From Cellulomonas sp. HZM (GTDB lineage: Bacteria > Actinomycetota > Actinomycetes > Actinomycetales > Cellulomonadaceae), in contig NZ_JEOE01000003.1 of NCBI RefSeq assembly GCF_000708885.1, positions 1-64,000 on the forward strand: a stretch of DNA of 64,000 nt, read 5' to 3'. Below, in pieces: positions 17,044-25,601 of the stretch (within the stretch, counting starts at the first letter, position 1; every line of letters begins with the position of its first letter). The notes beneath the pieces were generated by a model. It saw nothing but the letters and a program-made list of their open reading frames with translations. It had not been told where the DNA came from and made no database searches. The position numbers and the translations under genes are program-made.

Positions 17044-18933
17044 TCACTCCGTCGTGCCTGGCGTCTCGGCGACGCGCACGGCGAACCAACCGCGCTCTGT
17101 GGACAGCGGCACGAAGCACGGCGTGTCCGACTCGAGCGGGGTGTCGGGGGCCGCCGCGACCTGAACCCGCTTCGCACGGTCGGTCTCGGCCCAGAGCCGC
17201 CAGAACCGGGCCTCGGGCACGACGTCGGCTGGTAGGTCCGCCGTGACGAGCCAGGTGCCGCCACCGTCTCCTTCGATCGCGACTGGCTGCGCGGTCCCCC
17301 CGGGAAGCGTGAACTCGGCGCCCGTGAGCCTGGCAGCGCCGGTCGCCGCGACACGCACCGTGACCCGGGCTCCTCCGGTGACAGCCTTCACGACGCCGGA
17401 CCGCACGACGAACGGTCGCCGGCGCACGACGACGCGAAGTGGTGCCCCCCTCTCGGCGGACACCGCCACGGCGGTCCCGTCAGGCGAGATCGACGTGGCG
17501 AGCGTGCCGAGGGAACCGCGCACCGAACGGGTGACGACGCGCGCTTCTCGCGACGCGGCGCCATGCCTCACCACGAGCCGCACCTCGCGGTCGGACCGTC
17601 CGGAGGCGACGAGGTCGGGACGCGGCCAGCGAGCCACGAAGAGCGCGGGGCCACGCTCGGCCGGGTTCTCCACCTCGACCTGGGCGCGCACCCGGTGCTC
17701 GCCGTCGACGAGCTCCACGGCGACGCCGACGTCCTTCGCCGGGAGGCCCCGCAGGCGCGCGCGGCCGGAGAGCTCGAGGACGTCGTCGTCCCACCGCGCG
17801 GCCGTGACCGACACCTCCGGCGCCGTCAGGTCACCGTCGATCGTGCGCAGGCGGTCAGCGAGTGGCGGCAGGCGCACACCCCCCAGGACCGGGGGGACTT
17901 CCACGACGGCCCGATCGTCCCTGACCTGCACGAGTGGCAGGTCCTGCCCGTGCTCCCGGAAGAACTCGACCGTGGGTGCGAGCGCGTCCCAGGCTCGACG
18001 TCGTACGAGGTGGTGAAGGACACGGGCACGCACGGGAAGGCGCCGCGCGTCGACACGACGCAGCGCTCGACGCGACGCGACGCGGAGAGTGCGGCGTAGG
18101 CGTCGGTCGCCGACAGCAGCGGCGGGTGCGTACAGAAGAAGGTCCATCGTCGCGACCTTCTCGTCGAAGGCTCGCAGCACGTCGGCGCCCGCGCTCGAGA
18201 ACGCCCGCCGCGACGCCGCGAGCGCGCGGAGCCGATGCTCGAGGTTCTGAGGCCTCTGGCGCTGCTGCGTGATGGACGTGCCGTCCTCGCGCAGTCGCCA
18301 CAGATAGGTCACGGAGCCCACGATGTCGACCGACGACGCGGTCGCGTACGCGTGCGCCATGGTCGCCATGTCCTCGTACAGCACACCGACGGCGAACGAC
18401 AGCCCGGCGCGATCCCAGAACGTGCGTCTGAACAACGAGTTGCACGACGTCGTCGCCCAGACGAGATCCGGACGACGTCGAAGGTTCGTGGCGGGATCCG
18501 GCAGCGAGAGCGCCGGCGCGTGCTGTGGCGAGCGTTGCCGCATCTCCTTGCCGACCAGGCGCTCGACGTTGCCCGTCGCGAAGTCCGAGCCGGTGCGCTC
18601 GAGCGATGCGACGAGCGTGGCGACCGCCTTCGGCGGCAGCACGTCGTCGCCGTCGACGAACATGACGTACTCGCCGTGCGCGTGCTCGAGGCCTCGGTTG
18701 CGCGCCGACCCCAGTCCGCCGTTGGGATACCCGTGGACCTCGATCCTGGCGTCGCTCTGCGCGAGCCGGCGCGCGATGGTGGCGGAGGCGTCGAGCGAGC
18801 CGTCGTCGACAACCACGACCTCGAGGTTGGCGTAGGTCTGCTCGAGGATGCTCCGCAGGCACTGCTCGACGAACTGCTCGACGCCGAACACCGGCACCAC
18901 CACGCTCACACGTGGCCCGGCGGCATCAACCAC
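17044..18933 (-). CDS. family 2 glycosyltransferase with C-terminal beta domains
   Basis: Protein of 629 aa. Residues 8-230 are a GT2 domain: VSVVVPVFGVEQFVEQCL, VVVDDGS, NGGLGSARNRGLEHA and MFVDGDDVLPP with the DxD-type metal-binding residues. The C-terminal half (about 370-620) is beta-rich and resembles the immunoglobulin-like tails of wall teichoic acid glycosyltransferases such as TarS; this is inference from pattern only. The GTG start overlaps the 3' end of the exporter ATPase gene by 8 bp, so it is co-expressed with the ABC exporter and probably glycosylates the exported polymer. Confidence 0.88.
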   Translation of the reverse strand: MVDAAGPRVSVVVPVFGVEQFVEQCLRSILEQTYANLEVVVVDDGSLDASATIARRLAQSDARIEVHGYPNGGLGSARNRGLEHAHGEYVMFVDGDDVLPPKAVATLVASLERTGSDFATGNVERLVGKEMRQRSPQHAPALSLPDPATNLRRRPDLVWATTSCNSLFRRTFWDRAGLSFAVGVLYEDMATMAHAYATASSVDIVGSVTYLWRLREDGTSITQQRQRPQNLEHRLRALAASRRAFSSAGADVLRAFDEKVATMDLLLYAPAAAVGDRRLRRTLRVASRRALRRVDARRLPVRARVLHHLVRRRAWDALAPTVEFFREHGQDLPLVQVRDDRAVVEVPPVLGGVRLPPLADRLRTIDGDLTAPEVSVTAARWDDDVLELSGRARLRGLPAKDVGVAVELVDGEHRVRAQVEVENPAERGPALFVARWPRPDLVASGRSDREVRLVVRHGAASREARVVTRSVRGSLGTLATSISPDGTAVAVSAERGAPLRVVVRRRPFVVRSGVVKAVTGGARVTVRVAATGAARLTGAEFTLPGGTAQPVAIEGDGGGTWLVTADLPADVVPEARFWRLWAETDRAKRVQVAAAPDTPLESDTPCFVPLSTERGWFAVRVAETPGTTE

Positions 18934-19780
18934 GCGAGTCCTGGGCCTTCACGAACGCCTTGTAGGCCGCGCACACCTCGTCGGACGGGCCGTCCATGAC
19001 GAGCTTGCCCTGGTGGATCCACAGCGTGCGCGAGCAGATGCTCTCGATCGTCGCGAGCGAGTGGCTCACGAGGAACACGGTCCCGGCCTGGTCGCGGATC
19101 GCGTCGATGCGGTCCTTGCTCTTCTTGCGGAACGCCGCGTCGCCCGTGGCGAGCGCCTCGTCGATCATCAGGACGTCCGGCACCGCGGCCGCACTGATCG
19201 CGAACCGCAGGCGTGCACCCATGCCTGACGAGTACGTGTTCATCGGCAGGTAGATCGCGTCGCCGATGCCGGAGAACTCGACGATGTCGTCGAACCGCTC
19301 CTCGACCTCGTCCTGGGTCAGCCCGAGCGCGAGACCGCCGATCATGACGTTGCGCTCACCGGTGAGCGAGCCCATGAGCACGGCGTTCACACCCAGCAGC
19401 GAGGGGTCGCCCGAGACGTAGACCGACCCCTTCGTCGGCGGGATGAGACCGGCGACCGCCCGCAGCAGCGTGCTCTTGCCGGACCCGTTGACGCCGACGA
19501 TGCCGATCGACTCGCCGTGCCGGGCGATGAAGGAGATGCCGCGCACCGCCTCGACGGCCGTGATGCCGCCGACGTGCGTGCGCCCGCGACTGAGGAATCG
19601 CGAGAGCAGGTTCGGCGGCGTCCCAGTGCCGGGCGCGACCCGCTTGCCGCCGAAGACGCGGTAGGTGATGTACAGGTCGTCGACGACGAGCGACGGAGCG
19701 CCCAGCTCACGGTCGCGGTCGACGAGCGGGGTCAGCTCGTCGGCGTCGACCTCGAAGTCGATCTCCTCGGGGATGCTCAT
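18926..19780 (-). CDS. polysaccharide/teichoic acid ABC exporter, ATP-binding subunit (Wzt/TagH-like)
   Basis: ATPase subunit of 284 aa of an ABC-2 type glycopolymer exporter. Walker A GVNGSGKST, the signature loop SSGMGARLRFAIS and Walker B VLMIDEAL are present, followed by the H-loop FLVSHSL. Wzt and TagH proteins share this degenerate signature loop. There is no C-terminal carbohydrate-binding extension of the kind that recognises a capped glycan. The ATG overlaps the permease stop by one base (TGATG). Confidence 0.93.
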   Translation of the reverse strand: MSIPEEIDFEVDADELTPLVDRDRELGAPSLVVDDLYITYRVFGGKRVAPGTGTPPNLLSRFLSRGRTHVGGITAVEAVRGISFIARHGESIGIVGVNGSGKSTLLRAVAGLIPPTKGSVYVSGDPSLLGVNAVLMGSLTGERNVMIGGLALGLTQDEVEERFDDIVEFSGIGDAIYLPMNTYSSGMGARLRFAISAAAVPDVLMIDEALATGDAAFRKKSKDRIDAIRDQAGTVFLVSHSLATIESICSRTLWIHQGKLVMDGPSDEVCAAYKAFVKAQDSRG

Positions 19781-20817
19781 CAGTCGCGACCGTACCGTTC
19801 CTCGCCGCGCCAGAAGATGAAGAAGCCGACCAGCAGGAACAGGACGGCCCAGCCGGCGCCGAAGATCCACATCACCCCGTCGACGGGGATCGTCGGCTCG
19901 TCCAGGACGGCGGACCGCGCGAGGTTCAGGTACACCGCGATGGGTTGGTAGTTGAGCAGGTGCGCGATCGGGCCGTGGCCCGCGTAGTGCGTGACGCTGA
20001 ACAGCACGCCCGACGCGTAGAACACGAACCGGAGGGCGAAGGGGATGACGTTCTCGAGGTCCGGGGTGATCGCTACCCAGCGGGCGACCATGAACGCGCA
20101 ACCGGTGTTGAAGACCCACATGAGCAGGACCGCGGGCGGCAGGAGCAGCAGGCGCCACGTGATGGGTACGTCGGCGTACTCGGGCAGCAGACCTGACGTC
20201 CACGAGATCAGGCACATCACGACGATCGCGGGCGCGAGCGTCGCGAGCTCGGTGACGGTGGTCGACACGGGCAGCACAGCACGTGGGAAGTGCACCGACC
20301 GCACGAGGCTCAGGTTGCCCTTGATGGACCTGGCACCCGAGCTCACCGACGAGTCGAAGAAGCGGTACATGAAGACGCCGACGACGATGAAGGCGATCGC
20401 GTTGGTGACGCCTCGGGTCGACTTGATGAGCAGGCCGAACACGAGCACGTAGACCATCGAGTTCAGCAGCGGCGTCAGCACCGACCACAGCTGACCCAGG
20501 TACGACCCCTGGTTGCGCGCGTAGGCCTTGGCGTTGCCGAGCGTGCGGATGAACGTACGGCGCGCCCAGACCGAGCGGATGTACTCCCCGAGTGGCGGAC
20601 GCACGCCCATCTGGCGCAGACCGCTCGCCTCGGCGACGGCGCGAAGGTCGTCGGACGACGCGAAGACCCCGAGCTCCTCGGGAAGCTCCCCGTCCGCGGG
20701 CACGGCCCGTCCAGGACGGGACGGGATCGGCACGCCGTTCACCGACCCGTCCGTCGGGTGGGGGCCCGAAGGGTGCACCGGGTCTGTCACGTGCGCAGTC
20801 ACGTGGTGGGGCGCCAT
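19780..20817 (-). CDS. polysaccharide/teichoic acid ABC exporter, permease (Wzm/TagG-like)
   Basis: Permease of 345 aa of the ABC-2 family. A soluble N-terminal region of about 100 residues is followed by six hydrophobic segments, with the family-typical SYLGQLWSVLTPLLNSMVY and FFDSSVSSGARSIKGNLSL. It would move the completed lipid-linked polymer across the membrane with the ATPase encoded downstream. ATG at 20817 is chosen: an upstream extension would enter the divergent promoter region. Confidence 0.93.
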   Translation of the reverse strand: MAPHHVTAHVTDPVHPSGPHPTDGSVNGVPIPSRPGRAVPADGELPEELGVFASSDDLRAVAEASGLRQMGVRPPLGEYIRSVWARRTFIRTLGNAKAYARNQGSYLGQLWSVLTPLLNSMVYVLVFGLLIKSTRGVTNAIAFIVVGVFMYRFFDSSVSSGARSIKGNLSLVRSVHFPRAVLPVSTTVTELATLAPAIVVMCLISWTSGLLPEYADVPITWRLLLLPPAVLLMWVFNTGCAFMVARWVAITPDLENVIPFALRFVFYASGVLFSVTHYAGHGPIAHLLNYQPIAVYLNLARSAVLDEPTIPVDGVMWIFGAGWAVLFLLVGFFIFWRGEERYGRD

Positions 20818-20872
20818 TCTGTCGGGGACCGGGCCGGGCCCGGGGCGCGACGGGACGCCCGGACCGATGGCC

Positions 20873-20879
20873 CATACTA
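20873..20879. promoter_or_regulatory. overlapping divergent -10 boxes for the exporter and the cytidylyltransferase operons
   Basis: CATACT (20873-20878) on the plus strand and TAGTAT (20879-20874) on the minus strand use the same bases. Leaders of about 95 nt to the gene at 20978 and about 50 nt to the permease ATG would result. Competition between the two is expected. Confidence 0.4.
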
Positions 20880-20977
20880 GACGCCGGGCGGGACACCGCC
20901 GTCCGCACGCGCAGCACGCGCGCGGGACGACTTCAGACGGCCGACGACGGCCCGACGCCACCGAGAGGACCACCTCG

Positions 20978-21667
20978 ATGTTCTCGTTGCTGCTGCTCAA
21001 CGGCGGGGTGGGAGCCCGCGCCGGTGCCGGGCAGCCCAAGCAGCTCGTCAAGGTCAACGGCCTGCCGATCCTGGTGTACTCGCTCGTCGCGGCGGACGCT
21101 GTGCCGGACATCACGCAGATCGTCCTGAACTACCCGGACGGCTGGCGCTCCCAGATCGAGGCGATCGTGGCGGACTACGCGATCCGCACCCCGGTCACGT
21201 ACGTGCGTGCGGGGGCGAGCCGGCACGAGTCGGTGCGCGCGATGCTCGACGTCGCGACGCAGGACGACGTGATCATCCACGAGACCGCGCGCCCGCTCGT
21301 GACGACGGAGGACTTCCAGTCCCTCGTCGCGTCCGAGCACCGCAACGTCTCGCTCATGCTCGAGATCCCCTTCACCGTGGCACCGGTCGACCCGGCGGAG
21401 CAGAAGGTGACGGGCTACCTCGAGCGCTCGACGCTGCGCAACGTGCAGCTCCCCCAGAAGTTCTCGATCGCCGACCTGCGCGACGCGCACGCGTTCGCCG
21501 AGCGCGAGGGCCGGCTGTTCACGGAGGACGCGACGCTCGTCGCGGTCGCCGGGCACGACGTCCGGTTCGTCAACGGGTCTGACCGCAACATCAAGGTGAC
21601 CACCCCCACCGACATCAAGCTCGCGACCTACCTGCTCACCGGCGGAGACGAAGACTGGAATGACTAA
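20978..21667 (+). CDS. IspD/TarI-like cytidylyltransferase, probably D-ribitol-5-phosphate cytidylyltransferase
   Basis: Protein of 229 aa with the IspD/TarI fold: the CTP-binding motif GGVGARAGAGQPKQ (residues 9-22, with conserved Arg and Lys) and a late KVTTPTDIKLA. IspD itself is a core isoprenoid gene; this copy in a polymer cluster, fused in operon to an SDR, fits CDP-ribitol synthesis. In Haemophilus Bcs1/Acs1 one polypeptide carries the same two domains in the same order. GAGAGGA precedes the ATG. The last 8 bp overlap the next gene. Confidence 0.85.
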   Translation: MFSLLLLNGGVGARAGAGQPKQLVKVNGLPILVYSLVAADAVPDITQIVLNYPDGWRSQIEAIVADYAIRTPVTYVRAGASRHESVRAMLDVATQDDVIIHETARPLVTTEDFQSLVASEHRNVSLMLEIPFTVAPVDPAEQKVTGYLERSTLRNVQLPQKFSIADLRDAHAFAEREGRLFTEDATLVAVAGHDVRFVNGSDRNIKVTTPTDIKLATYLLTGGDEDWND

Positions 21668-22391
21668 GACGCTGCTCGTCACGGGCGCCTCGCGCGGCAT
21701 CGGTCTGGAGACCGTGCGCCGCTTCCTGCAGGAACCGGCCGCCGGACGCGGACCCGAGAAGGGCGACGTCTCGCGCATCGTGCTCGTCGCCCGCGACTCC
21801 GACGACTACTCCGAGGCGTTGGCCGACCTCGAGGCGCACAACCCACGCGGGGTCACGCTGTCCGCCTACCGCGCCGACGTCGGCGACCGCGCCGCGCTCG
21901 TCGAGCTGATCGACGAGATCGCAGAGAACGACGGCAACATCGACTACCTGGTCAACAACGCGGGGTACACCAACCCCGTGGCGCTGCAGCAGGTCGACTT
22001 CGCCGACTTCGAGCGGACCATGTCGGTCAACCTGTACGCGCCGTTCACGCTGGTACAGCAGCTGCTGCACCGCGGCAACCACTTCGACCTCATCGTGAAC
22101 ATCGCCTCGACCGCCGGTATCGGTGGCCGCTCGGGCTGGCTCACGTACTCGGCGTCGAAGGCGGCGCTCATCAACATGAGCGAGGTCATGCGCGAGGAGC
22201 TCGCGATCTACGGGACGCGCGTGGTGTGCATCTCGCCCGGTCGCACCGCCACCGCGCTGCGGCGCGTGCTCGCGCCGACCGAGGACCCGTCGACGATCAT
22301 GCAGGCCGGTGACGTCGCCGCGGTGATCGAGATGCTCGCCTCGCCGGTCGGTCGTTTCGTCGACTCCGCGAACCTCGTCGTGCGCCAGTGA
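21660..22391 (+). CDS. SDR family oxidoreductase, probable ribulose-5-phosphate reductase
   Basis: Classical short-chain dehydrogenase of 243 aa: TGASRGIG (8-15), NNAG (99-102), Ser150 and the catalytic pair Tyr163/Lys167 in YSASK. It overlaps the cytidylyltransferase gene by 8 bp and the next transferase gene by 4 bp (GTGA). By analogy with the C-terminal domain of Bcs1/Acs1 it would reduce ribulose 5-phosphate to ribitol 5-phosphate; Gram-positive TarJ does this step with an unrelated MDR enzyme. Substrate is inferred, not seen. Confidence 0.85.
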   Translation: MTKTLLVTGASRGIGLETVRRFLQEPAAGRGPEKGDVSRIVLVARDSDDYSEALADLEAHNPRGVTLSAYRADVGDRAALVELIDEIAENDGNIDYLVNNAGYTNPVALQQVDFADFERTMSVNLYAPFTLVQQLLHRGNHFDLIVNIASTAGIGGRSGWLTYSASKAALINMSEVMREELAIYGTRVVCISPGRTATALRRVLAPTEDPSTIMQAGDVAAVIEMLASPVGRFVDSANLVVRQ

Positions 22392-24163
22392 GCGCACTGC
22401 TGGGACGCGCGAGGGCCCTCGTGCGCGGCGGCTCTGCGGGCCGTGCGCTGTACACGGCCGCGCTGAACGGTCTCGCGGTCCTGGCAGTGGGTGCCGCGGC
22501 CCTGGACCACACCGGCGCGGCACTCGTGCTGCTCGCACTCGTGCTGGTGCTCACGGGCGTCGGCCTGCGCCGCGGCTCGCGTGCGCTGCGCCACCTCGGA
22601 CGCTGGGGGGCCGCGCGCACGCTCGTCTCGGTCGCCGCACTCGTGCTGCTCGCGCGATCCGACGCACCACGGTGGACGATCGTGTGCGCGGCCCTGCTCA
22701 CGGCCCTCGTCGCGACCGAGCCCTCGGGCGCGCGCCTGTGGCGGTCCGCCGCGCGGCCCGTGCACGCGCTGCCCGGGTTCGCGCTCTCGCGGCCCTACGC
22801 GTCGTCGGGCGGCCTCGTCGTCGTCGCGTCGCTCGTCCTCGCGGCGCTCACCGGTCTGGGCGCGGTGTGGACCCCTCTCGCACCTGTCGCCGCGGTCGGC
22901 ACCCTGGCCGACGCCGCCGTGATCGGTGCGTGGACGGCGATGGCCGCGCGCGACCGGGGACGCATCGGCGCGCTCGTGCACGACGCGCTCGAGGACTACG
23001 CACCGCAGGTCATGGTGTACGTCTCCGGACCGGGTGGCACCGAGTACCAGCTGCGCACGTGGCTCGAGCACCTCGCGGAGGTCGACCGCCGCTGGGTCGT
23101 CGTGACGCGCGAGACCCCGCTCGCCAACGCCGTCGCGCGGCTCACCGACGTGCCGGTGGTCGCGGCCCGCACGCTCGTCGAGCTGGACCAGGTCCAGGTG
23201 CCGAGCCTGCGCGTGGCGATCTACGTGAACAACGGCGCGAAGAACGGCCACAACGTCCGCTACCGCGAGCTCACGCACGTGCAGCTGCTGCACGGAGACA
23301 GCGACAAGCCGTCGTCGTACAACCCGGTCACCGCGATGTTCGACGTCGTCTTCGTGGCCGGTCAGGCGGGGATCGACCGCTACGGCGCGCACGGCGTGCG
23401 CATCCCGGAGGAGAAGTTCAGGATCGTCGGTCGCCCGCAGGTGCGCGGGATCACGCGTGCTCACGACGAGCGACGCGAGCACGTCATGTACGCGCCCACG
23501 TGGACCGGCTTCCACGCGGACAACAACTTCGGGTCGCTCCAGTGGGGCACGACGATCGTGCGGGCGCTGCTCGACGACGGCTGGACCGTCACGTTCCGTC
23601 CGCACCCGTTCTCGCTCGCGCACGCGCCGTCGCTCCAGCACATCGCCGACGTGCACGCGCTGCTGGCCGCCGACGCCGCGGGCAGCGGGCGTGCGCACGT
23701 CTACGGCGAGGCCGCGACGCAGCTCGACCTCGTCGAGTCGTTCAACGCGTCGGACGCCCTGGTCGCGGACGTGTCGTCGGTGCCGGCCGACTACCTGTTC
23801 AGCGAGAAGCCGTTCGTGCTGGCGCGCGTCGGCGAGCTCGACGACGACGACTTCCTCGCCGACTTCCCGCTGGCTCGCGCCGCCTACGTCGCTCCTGCGG
23901 CGGACGCCGCCGCGATGGCAGCCGCCGTGGCGCGCCTGCGTTCCGACGACATGGCCGCGACGCGCGCCGACCTGCGCCGCTACTACCTGGGCGACCTGCC
24001 GACGGAAACGTACGGCCAGGTGTTCGTCGACGCGGTGCGCGAGCTCGTGGACGCGGCGCCGCCTGAGCACAGCGCGGCGGAGCACGGCACGCCGCAGCAC
24101 GGCACCGCGGACGACGACGAGCTCGAGGCCGACCTTCAGCTCGGCGAGGACGACGAGGCCTGA
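22388..24163 (+). CDS. CDP-glycerol glycerophosphotransferase-family polymerase (TagF/TarL-like) with N-terminal membrane domain
   Basis: Protein of 591 aa. About four hydrophobic segments occupy residues 20-190; the catalytic GT-B domain follows with YVNNGAKNG, the variant active-site motif HGDSDK (302-307), YAPTW, RPHP (404-407) and DVSS (from 461). The family transfers polyol phosphate from a CDP-polyol to a growing chain. Directly downstream of the CDP-ribitol pair and overlapping it by 4 bp, it is the best candidate for a ribitol-phosphate transferase. The acidic, low-complexity tail (from about 555) is unusual. Confidence 0.88.
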   Translation: MSALLGRARALVRGGSAGRALYTAALNGLAVLAVGAAALDHTGAALVLLALVLVLTGVGLRRGSRALRHLGRWGAARTLVSVAALVLLARSDAPRWTIVCAALLTALVATEPSGARLWRSAARPVHALPGFALSRPYASSGGLVVVASLVLAALTGLGAVWTPLAPVAAVGTLADAAVIGAWTAMAARDRGRIGALVHDALEDYAPQVMVYVSGPGGTEYQLRTWLEHLAEVDRRWVVVTRETPLANAVARLTDVPVVAARTLVELDQVQVPSLRVAIYVNNGAKNGHNVRYRELTHVQLLHGDSDKPSSYNPVTAMFDVVFVAGQAGIDRYGAHGVRIPEEKFRIVGRPQVRGITRAHDERREHVMYAPTWTGFHADNNFGSLQWGTTIVRALLDDGWTVTFRPHPFSLAHAPSLQHIADVHALLAADAAGSGRAHVYGEAATQLDLVESFNASDALVADVSSVPADYLFSEKPFVLARVGELDDDDFLADFPLARAAYVAPAADAAAMAAAVARLRSDDMAATRADLRRYYLGDLPTETYGQVFVDAVRELVDAAPPEHSAAEHGTPQHGTADDDELEADLQLGEDDEA

Positions 24164-24181
24164 GCCCGGCCGCTCACGCGG

Positions 24182-25426
24182 TCAGTCCCGCGCTTCTGCC
24201 TGCCGAGGCTCGGCCGCGGCGACGACGGGCTCCTGCCCCGCGAGGATCCGCTCGCACGCGTCGAGGAACCTGCGCAGCGAGGCTCCGGGCGTCGTGTCGC
24301 CGAGGTAGTACTCGGCCATCGCCTTGCGCTCGGCCGCGTACGGGTCGCGCTCGACCTCGTCGCGCGCGATCACGGCGGCGTCGATCGCCCGCTCGGCCGC
24401 CAGGCTGCGGACCTCCCGCACGAGCAGCCCACGGTCGACCCCGCTCCCGGACGGGTCCGTGAGCACGAGCGGACGGCTCGTGGCGAGCCAGTCGACCGCG
24501 ACGGCCGAGACGTCGCACACGAGCACGTCGGCCTCGGCGAAGTCCGCCTCGAGCGACCCGGCTCCCGAGACCCGACCGCGGGTGCCGGCCTCGGCGACGA
24601 TGCGCCGCACCGCGACGTCGGCCTCGCCGTACGTGGGGTTGCGTACCCCGGTGAGCGGGTGCGGGCGGTAGACGAACCGCACGTCCGGGTCACCGACGAG
24701 GGAGCGCGCGATCGCCGCACCGTGCGTGACGAGCGAGCTGTAGGCCGCCGACGTCTGTGCACCTTCCCAGGTGGGTGCGTACAGGACCGTGAGCTGCTCG
24801 CCCCGCTCGCGTGGGAGCGGAGCGGCTTGCGGACGTCCGACGACGACGCAACGGCGCTCGGCGTCGAAGCGGCGCAGCCCCGACGCGAGCCGGTCCACCG
24901 CGGCGCGACCGGCGACGAACATGAAGTCGTACGCCTTCGCCTGGTTGGACACCGAGACGACCTTGTCGCTGTCCCCGTGCAGGAGCGAGACGTGCGTGAG
25001 GTCGGCGAATCGCAGCAGCGAGAAGTTCTGCACGTGGTGGTTGACGTAGAGCGCGAGCCGCGCGGCTCCTCCCGTGACCATCTCGTCGAAGGTCGCGTAC
25101 CGCGACACCGTGACGACGCGCAGACCGGTCAGCGCGCGGACGTCCGCCGCGGCCCGCGAGTCGGCCGTGACGACGACGACGGGGTGCCGTGCGTGCAGCT
25201 GTTCGAGCACCGGGAGCCACTGCGCGAGCTGGTAGACGCTCTCGCGCGTGCTGCCGAAGTAGACGACCACGTGCTCCGCGAGCGGGCCCGCGGCCACGAG
25301 CTCACGGTCGTTCCCCCGGGCATCGGGGACCCCGGCGGGCAGCAGTCCGAGCCGCTGGACGACCCGGCCACCGACGCTGCGGGCGCGTCGGCGCAGGGAG
25401 TCCGGCCTCGGGTCACTCGTCGTCAT
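24182..25426 (-). CDS. CDP-glycerol glycerophosphotransferase-family protein, paralogue 1
   Basis: Protein of 414 aa without membrane segments, presumably peripheral. Motifs: HGDSDK (150-155), YAPTWEG (216-222), RPHP (254-257), and DVSAVAVDWL where TagF has DYSS. It is closely similar in plan and wording to the proteins at 35431-36657 and 39688-40920 (for example VYQLAQW and VVVTADSRAA near the N-terminus). It converges on the gene ending at 24163. Likely adds a polyol phosphate or similar unit to the wall polymer. Confidence 0.88.
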   Translation of the reverse strand: MTTSDPRPDSLRRRARSVGGRVVQRLGLLPAGVPDARGNDRELVAAGPLAEHVVVYFGSTRESVYQLAQWLPVLEQLHARHPVVVVTADSRAAADVRALTGLRVVTVSRYATFDEMVTGGAARLALYVNHHVQNFSLLRFADLTHVSLLHGDSDKVVSVSNQAKAYDFMFVAGRAAVDRLASGLRRFDAERRCVVVGRPQAAPLPRERGEQLTVLYAPTWEGAQTSAAYSSLVTHGAAIARSLVGDPDVRFVYRPHPLTGVRNPTYGEADVAVRRIVAEAGTRGRVSGAGSLEADFAEADVLVCDVSAVAVDWLATSRPLVLTDPSGSGVDRGLLVREVRSLAAERAIDAAVIARDEVERDPYAAERKAMAEYYLGDTTPGASLRRFLDACERILAGQEPVVAAAEPRQAEARD

Positions 25427-25454
25427 CGTCGTCCGTTCGGTCGCTGGCCCCCGG

Positions 25455-25460
25455 ATTCTA
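25455..25460 (-). promoter_or_regulatory. -10 box TAGAAT upstream of the 24182-25426 gene
   Basis: TAGAAT on the minus strand lies 28 nt before the ATG, giving a leader of about 22 nt. A TAGTAC on the opposite strand (25459-25464) overlaps it. Confidence 0.4.
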
Positions 25461-25587
25461 GTACGGACAGATGTCCAGGACGGAGGGCGATGGAAGGCGT
25501 GTGCGCGCGTCATTCACCCGCGCGAGGTGCCGACGCGGGCGCCCGGCGCTGGGAAGATCTCCTCAGTCAGTCGCACGACCCCAATCC

Positions 25588-25593
25588 AAGGAG
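25588..25593 (+). promoter_or_regulatory. ribosome binding site AAGGAG deciding the start at 25602
   Basis: AAGGAG lies 8 nt before GTG 25602 and directly before a signal peptide, so start codons further upstream are rejected. Confidence 0.7.
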
Positions 25594-25601
25594 ACATCAC
25601 A

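Noticed and set aside
20978-21667. Calling the cytidylyltransferase ispD of the isoprenoid pathway
   Set aside because: The operon with an SDR and a polyol-phosphate transferase, and the polymer locus around it, favour CDP-ribitol synthesis; the isoprenoid role is kept only as the stated alternative to be excluded.
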